From Trichaptum fuscoviolaceum (Eukaryota; Basidiomycota; Agaricomycetes; Hymenochaetales; Trichaptaceae): DNA of 64,000 nucleotides. Both the position numbers and the translations under genes were made by a program. The DNA is taken from assembly GCA_910574455.1 (NCBI GenBank), contig CAJSYZ010000001.1, positions 5,297,518 to 5,361,517 on the forward strand, written 5' to 3'. Positions 59,756-64,000 of the stretch are shown here, one piece after another; position 1 is the first letter of the stretch; every line of letters starts with the position of its first letter. The notes below the pieces were generated by a model that made no database searches, had not been told where the DNA came from, and worked only from the letters and a program-made list of their open reading frames with translations.

Positions 59756-60521
59756 AACAAAGAAGGTCGTCCAGTATGACTGTATTATAGAGGTCTGTCA
59801 GGCTCATACACACGAGTAGTTAATATAGGTAATATAGAACATACCTTTCTTTATAAATTATTCAGGGAACCTTAATTAGGTCTTGCAAGCAATTTTTACA
59901 CTCAGCGTGATCAATGGACGCGGGGAGCTTGATTCTAATAAAGCCAGAAACTTGTGGTTAAGCCACAGAGCCACGCAAATTGGTGTCCGTAGTTGTCAGG
60001 TAGACAATAGTAGGCTCATTCAGATGAATGGTCGAGGCTGAGACGCAACATAATGTGATGCAGACAAAGGTTCAGCATGAAGGATCGCCGGATGGTCAAA
60101 GGAGTGCCAGCCGTGAGAAACTTCCCCTCGCTTCCTTCAAGTTGAACTCTGACTCAGGCTTGAGATTGGCTATTTTCTCACAGTTTCCCTCCATGTCGAA
60201 CATCTAGCGGAAGCTTAGACATTGCTTTGACCACTATGCTGAGACTCTTTCAAATTCAAATATCATTTTGATGTATGCCATTGTGCACTCAATAACAACG
60301 GTGGTGGTGGTCCTGTGGTTGAGCCACATCTCTCCCGCTTTATTAATCATTGGATGGCATCCAGTGGACCAGCTCCCATATCCTTCTCCCCACTACCGTT
60401 TGCTATATATAAGGTACGTATTTCCCTGTTATGATACAATTCTTAACTTCACGACTTAGATTTGTCTTCAGAGTGGTCAAACGATATTTCCTGATTCCAA
60501 ATTACGTCCGGAGTGTATGTC
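59756..60521. other. Intergenic between F-box genes
   Basis: Divergent upstream regions of the frameshifted F-box gene and copy E. Contains nothing else recognised. Confidence 0.55.
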
Positions 60522-61683
60522 ATGGCCCGGGTAAGTCGATTTACACCCTTAGGTTGCTCGCACTCATCTGAAATCTTCTAAATCTATCTTATTCGCTTTA
60601 AACTGTCAGAAGTCTAGAAGGACTCCTGGAATAGCACGGAATCTGAGACCGTTCTCGAGACCTTTCCCCAAAGATATACTTCGCACGATTCTGGAAGCTG
60701 CCGTAGACCCTGGCGATGGAACGTTTGCCTCCCTCACTGACAAGCAACGCCTCAAAACGACCTACAACATCTGTCTCGTTGATAGGTGCGCGTTGTGCTG
60801 GATCGAGCCTCTGCTGTACAAGGTGGTCGTCCTGGATCTAGACACTCAGGTTATTTCCTTCACCTATGCGCTCAAGAGCAAGAGCGCGGAGTTTCTATCC
60901 CGTTGCGTTCGAGCTCTCTGGATACTCCAAGATTGCGAGAGCCTTGATCGCATCGACTGTGCCCACCTCTTCTCTACTTTACGTGGCTTGGAGAGCTTGA
61001 CATTGCCAGGGGATAAACTTCAAATGCTTCGCGCGATTTCGACTCCTTCGTCAATTCGGGACCTCATACTTGTCCAGCCTCGGGCGTCTATCGCAGACAG
61101 GTGTCTGTACTACCTTAATCTTCGATCGCTTCACATCATAGACGTGCACGGGATAATCTTTAGGAAGCCAATACCTGATGACGGCGCAAACCAACAATAC
61201 CCATATGAATCCTTCCTCATCCAATTCAGCGCATTACCGAGGATCTGCATAGACTTCACCAAGCCGCCTCGTTTCTCTACGTTTTCATTTTTCGCCAAAC
61301 TGTCAGAAATGCAAGCGAATGGAGAACAACTTCAAATGGATGGCAGATCATCCCACTTCACGTTCATCTCAGATGACAAGAAATTTGAGGAGCAACGGAC
61401 CCAACCCCGTTCTTTGTGGGTAAAACAAAATATACATTCTGACACGGACAGGAGGGCAGAGTCTCCTTCGAGCTGGAGCCAGCCGATCTATGCTGGCGCT
61501 CAATTTATACCCAATGGACGCCATGTATGGGTGGAAAGTCCGGTGGCAGAAATACCGAAGTACAAACGCGCTCCGGAACTTCCTCTCATACAGCAGATAA
61601 CAGAGATGATTCATTATAACGAGGTGCATTGGGATGAGATCGCTAGAAGGTGTGATACTGAAAGTACGAGGAGGGGGGCATAG
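60522..61683 (+). CDS. F-box-like protein, family 1 copy E
   Basis: Two exons: 60522..60530 (nine nt, Met-Ala-Arg) and 60610..61683 (360 aa). The 9 nt exon is chosen because it gives phase 0 at a consensus GTAAGT donor; a neighbouring ATG five bases earlier would be out of phase. Family core: FSRPFPKDILRTILEAAVDPGD, CLVDRCALCWIEPLLYKVV, QVISFTYALKSKSAEFLS, LNLRSLHIIDV, PRICIDFTKP, and terminal IHYNEVHWDEIARRCDTE. The start is less certain than the second exon. Confidence 0.82.
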
Positions 61684-61971
61684 AAATTGCGTAAGCTAGT
61701 CTAGAGAAACCGCGCTCATCGTTCGCCAGGGCCTCTGATCTTCATTCTGATCTTGCTCAAGACGAGAACGCCAACTGCACTTGATTCGTATAAAGCATAT
61801 ACTTATCATTCAATCTGTACTTTACCTCGTTCAGACCTGTTTTAATTCAAGAAATGTGATTGCCGTGACTATTTCCAACACGACGAGAAGTATCCATTTG
61901 GGATATAATACTGTAGGCGCTAGCGAGTTGATAAAACCAGATAAAAAGAATAAACAGTGTAAAACCTATAT

Positions 61972-63330
61972 TTATGCCGCCCAGCTCTTCTCAATTTCCA
62001 GAATACTCCTCACCGTATCTTCCGCTGTCTTCCTCCAGTCAATGTACTCCCCTAAACCAAGTACCTCCTCGGTTCTCTTAACATCACCACTGATAACCGT
62101 CAATGGAGGCTTCTCAGCAGCTCCATCCGCAAGTGTCGGTAAACGGTCTGCTAATTCCGGTATCGCCTTTCGCAAATGAGCCACCGCGTCGACCCATGAC
62201 ATGCTCGGACCAGTGACGATCAACCGCTTGCGGCCCACCTGCGAAGTCGGCGGTGCGGTGAGCGCAAGTACGTGTGCGCGGGCCGCGTCGCGGACGTCGA
62301 CGTTTATGGGACCGATGAATTGCTGGTCGCGGTCGAGAATGACGGACGAGCCGCCTTCGGGTAGAATCGCCTTCCAGAAGAAGTCAATGGTAGACAGTGA
62401 TCCGTAATCGCCCTTCGCAATCTTGGTCCCAGGCAAGAACGGACCATAAGTGTACGTTGGATGGACTGTATATTCAGGATTGCATGAGAAAGGTCGATCG
62501 ATATAAGAATGACTGCTCACTTGTGGTGATGTCGACCTCCGGGTGCTCGTCCTCAAACTTTCGAACTGCGCGCTCTGAAGCAGTTTTTGCGGCACAATAT
62601 ATCCAAAATCCGTTATACTTCCCCGATAGAGCTTCCTCGACTGTGGCCGGATTCCAATCTTGGTCCGTGAGTACTATGTCGTTATAGAATGTACTGTCCG
62701 TGTTGAAGTTCATGATCGAACCAATGCTGCTGGTAATGATGAGTCTCTTCACACCCGCCGCTGTGGCCTGGCGAATGAGGTTCATCGTGCCTTCCACGGC
62801 GCCCTGTCATTTAATGTTATCTGTAAGCCTCTGTACGACGCATTTTTCAACAGCCGAACGTACTTCCATTAGCTTAGCAGGTTCAGCACTGCCGAACAAT
62901 GGCGATGCAATGTGAATTATCGCACCAACGCCTAGAAAGCGTACATTTGTTAGACGTCCGCATGACATTACTCTGGAATAGACCTTTCAAAGCCTCAGTG
63001 TAGTCCCCGATGACGAGGTCCGCGATTGGGACAACCTCCACTTTGCCCTTGTGGATTTCCTTCAGTGCGTCAACCTTAGCGGGGCGCGCTGTGCTAGATA
63101 TCCATGAGAGGTGAGAAGAGTAAATATCAGCGTTGAGCCTTGACCATGAGAGTATGACACTCACGCTCGGACGGGATATCCAGCTTCAAGTAACTGTTGT
63201 AGTACATGGGAGCCTATTAAACCCGACGACCCGGTGATCTAAATATTTGGAACGGCAAATGTAAATAACTATGAAAGCGCGATTCGACAAGTCCACATAC
63301 CAATACAAGAGACTTCTCCGTGTTCGACAT
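61972..63330 (-). CDS. Extended SDR reductase (dihydroflavonol-4-reductase-like)
   Basis: Six exons: 63330..63301, 63238..63165, 63093..62984, 62931..62864, 62803..62521, 62465..61972 (352 aa, phases consistent). Rossmann start LVLITGSSGLIGSHVLQQL (GxxGxxG), then VGAIIHIASP, the catalytic Ser region RLIITSSIGSI (~119) and the Tyr–Lys pair YCAAK (~163–167). Members reduce aldehydes or ketones, or act on lignin-derived or flavonoid-like substrates with NADPH; the fungal substrates are mostly unknown. Preference for NADPH is not clear from the sequence. Ends with a downstream helix RSILEIEKSWAA. It is the last gene in the window. Confidence 0.92.
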
Positions 63331-64000
63331 CCTGGGAAGGGTAAAGTATGCTGAGACAGTGAGGGAGCAGAAGGTGTCAGTAATCTCAGACTACAAGCCG
63401 AGTTAAGGTCGGTAGCATGTTATATATGTACCGCCAAGATTACATCCATCCCGTATAGTTCAGTGAGGGGAATGCCGCGGAAGGGGGCAAGAAGATAGCT
63501 TAACTCAAATGATTCACTGGCGGGGATTCTAGCATGCGCCGCAGCCGATTATGAAGCAGGATCGCTAATGGAGAAACTTGGTCTGCGTTGATATATTGAT
63601 TCCTGGCTTCGAATGGCACGGATAATGGAGAATGGTACGGATGATGAGATAAGGCTCACCTTAAGAGAGGCAGGTTCTCCCTTGAAGCAAAGCATCTCGA
63701 CTAGTGACCCACAGTACATCATTGCCCCGCGAAAGGGGCGACCAATTGCTGCCGGTGCAAGCTATACTTACACTCCACCTAAGTGATATTATTTTAAGTT
63801 TATTGTTGGAAAGATAAAAAACCCGGCAGCCTCGCACCTGATCGGCCATTTGTACGTCTCCAGACATGACCCGCAGGTACAAAATGGATAGCTACTACTC
63901 CGTTGAATGCCATTAGTAGACCATCGAATAGTTTTAAGTCACTCGCGATCCTTTTCAAGTGAGTGCGCAAGTCAAACTTTTGAGTGAGCAACAATCAGCG
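63331..64000. other. Intergenic to window end
   Basis: Upstream region of the reductase gene. No further gene recognised before the window ends. Confidence 0.55.

Overview
The window looks like a filamentous basidiomycete, most likely an Agaricomycete. Genes are cut by many 45–60 nt GT–AG introns, with very small exons in places. F-box-like proteins are expanded, and there is a U6 snRNA, a mitochondrial proton-translocating transhydrogenase and families of membrane proteins typical of mushrooms. The species cannot be named from the sequence. All spliced models were built by eye from splice signals, phase and conserved motifs; there is no transcript evidence.

Layout. 0–11.5 kb: the 3' part of a DUF4139 protein carrying an FG-rich insert, a small uncertain gene, a TA-flanked MITE, a PHD-finger protein, a nucleotide-sugar transporter (SLC35A type) and a MutY adenine DNA glycosylase divergent from it. 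12–19.4 kb: three paralogues of an F-box-like family, one long F-box/LRR-type protein and a U6 snRNA. 19.8–26.3 kb: a 16-exon NAD(P) transhydrogenase and a LisH–CTLH–CRA (RanBPM/Gid-type) protein whose 5' flank holds a second MITE family. 26.9–35.6 kb: gene-poor, with one carboxymuconolactone decarboxylase-like gene, a decayed ~500 bp tandem duplication and a relative of the second MITE. 35.9–38.4 kb: a transketolase-type ThDP enzyme. 39.9–50.7 kb: four minus-strand single-pass membrane protein genes (a tandem pair, plus two sharing a C-terminal NPDDPSTY…RGFPEV tail). They are interrupted by a 3.4 kb transposon-like element with ~380 bp inverted arms and a perfect 8 bp target duplication. 51.9–53.1 kb: ribosomal protein L7 with a candidate C/D snoRNA in an intron. 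53–62 kb: a second F-box cluster with two more paralogues, a frameshifted F-box/LRR relative and a duplicated 3' flank. 62–63.3 kb: an extended SDR reductase.

Housekeeping functions (base-excision repair, mitochondrial redox, Golgi sugar transport, ribosome) are interspersed with two fast-evolving blocks, F-box clusters and membrane proteins, where most duplications, decay and mobile DNA are found. The most unusual object is the 44.26–47.67 kb element. It contains no transposase I can recognise but carries a frameshifted piece of an Impact/UPF0029 (YIH1-type) gene, which suggests capture of a host gene.
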